A stretch of 50,389 nucleotides of DNA from Candidatus Desulfolinea nitratireducens (lineage in GTDB: Bacteria; Chloroflexota; Anaerolineae; Anaerolineales; Villigracilaceae): positions 1 to 50,389 of the forward strand of contig JACNJN010000072.1 in assembly GCA_014382535.1 (NCBI GenBank), given 5' to 3'. A model generated the notes under the pieces. That model saw only the letters and a program-made list of their open reading frames with translations. It was not told where the DNA came from and made no database searches. Position numbers and translations under genes: made by a program. Positions within the stretch are counted from its first letter, which is position 1. Every line of letters starts with the position of its first letter. This document shows, piece by piece, positions 50,330-50,389 of the stretch.

Positions 50330-50389
50330 CTTTACTGTCCATTCGCTGAAAATATTTTGACATTTCTCAATTATCGGCTAGGCGAGTGT

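Overview
The window looks like a Chloroflexota (Anaerolineae-type) genome of moderate GC. The basis is a caa3-type cytochrome oxidase locus with a CtaB that carries a half CtaA/COX15 domain, a split pair of radical-SAM and DUF2344 genes, a PrsW-type protease, a GT87-like mannosyltransferase and several promoters that place the transcription start at the start codon. The taxonomy is inferred from gene content only.

Region 1 (about 0.85-21.25 kb) is a block of about 25 genes, all on the minus strand, that looks like a plasmid-like or conjugative-element-like module. Read in the direction of transcription it holds: a two-TM membrane protein; a CopG-like regulator, a 34-aa membrane peptide, ParA and a ParB-like protein with an internal repeat; a large replication initiator with a DnaA domain I-like N-terminus; a DUF192-like/zinc-finger fusion; a TadC-like protein; a Flp pilin (59 aa) with two TadE-like and one TadG-like protein; three exported or anchored proteins, two of them paralogous; a GxGD prepilin peptidase; a Cas4/RecB-like iron-sulfur protein; a VirB6/TrbL-like membrane protein; a second peptidase-like protein; a DnaB/RadA-like ATPase; two paralogous VirB2/TrbC-like membrane proteins; a PrgI-like protein; a TadB-like protein; an M23 peptidase; and a replication-relaxation-like protein. 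No TadA/VirB4/VirD4 ATPase, relaxase or integrase is visible. The initiator gene contains five iterons of 22-23 bp next to repeated AT-rich boxes. A second array of five helically phased repeats lies between the ParB-like gene and the initiator. Three promoters in the block share one box at a fixed distance from the -10.

Region 2 (21.3-26.4 kb) starts with a complete yjbQ, followed by a second, synonymously diverged yjbQ that lacks its first 40 codons. This looks like a recombination scar at the edge of the block. Next come a GT87-like membrane protein, a secreted bactofilin-like protein with membrane helices, a lipoprotein, and about 800 bp of degraded sequence with a frameshifted IS1-type transposase remnant.

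Region 3 (26.4-31.3 kb) holds the split radical-SAM/DUF2344 pair, a PrsW-family protease with a possible RBS-masking leader, tRNA-Arg(CCG) and a DUF2877/AllH-like gene.

Region 4 (31.5-43.3 kb) is respiratory. A NarX/NarL-like two-component pair precedes a pseudo-receiver protein. Then come CoxB with a fused cytochrome c, CoxA, a small subunit IV and CoxC, followed by the copper and haem assembly genes: SCO1, a cupredoxin-like protein, a PCu(A)C chaperone, SURF1 and the COX15-half/CtaB fusion. A cytochrome c lipoprotein and CtaA lie opposite. Together these encode the oxidase, its CuA and CuB loading and its haem A supply.

Region 5 (43.4-50.3 kb) holds a very large multi-PAS/GAF histidine kinase followed by a REC-PAS-GAF-HD-GYP response regulator, a likely c-di-GMP phosphodiesterase pair.
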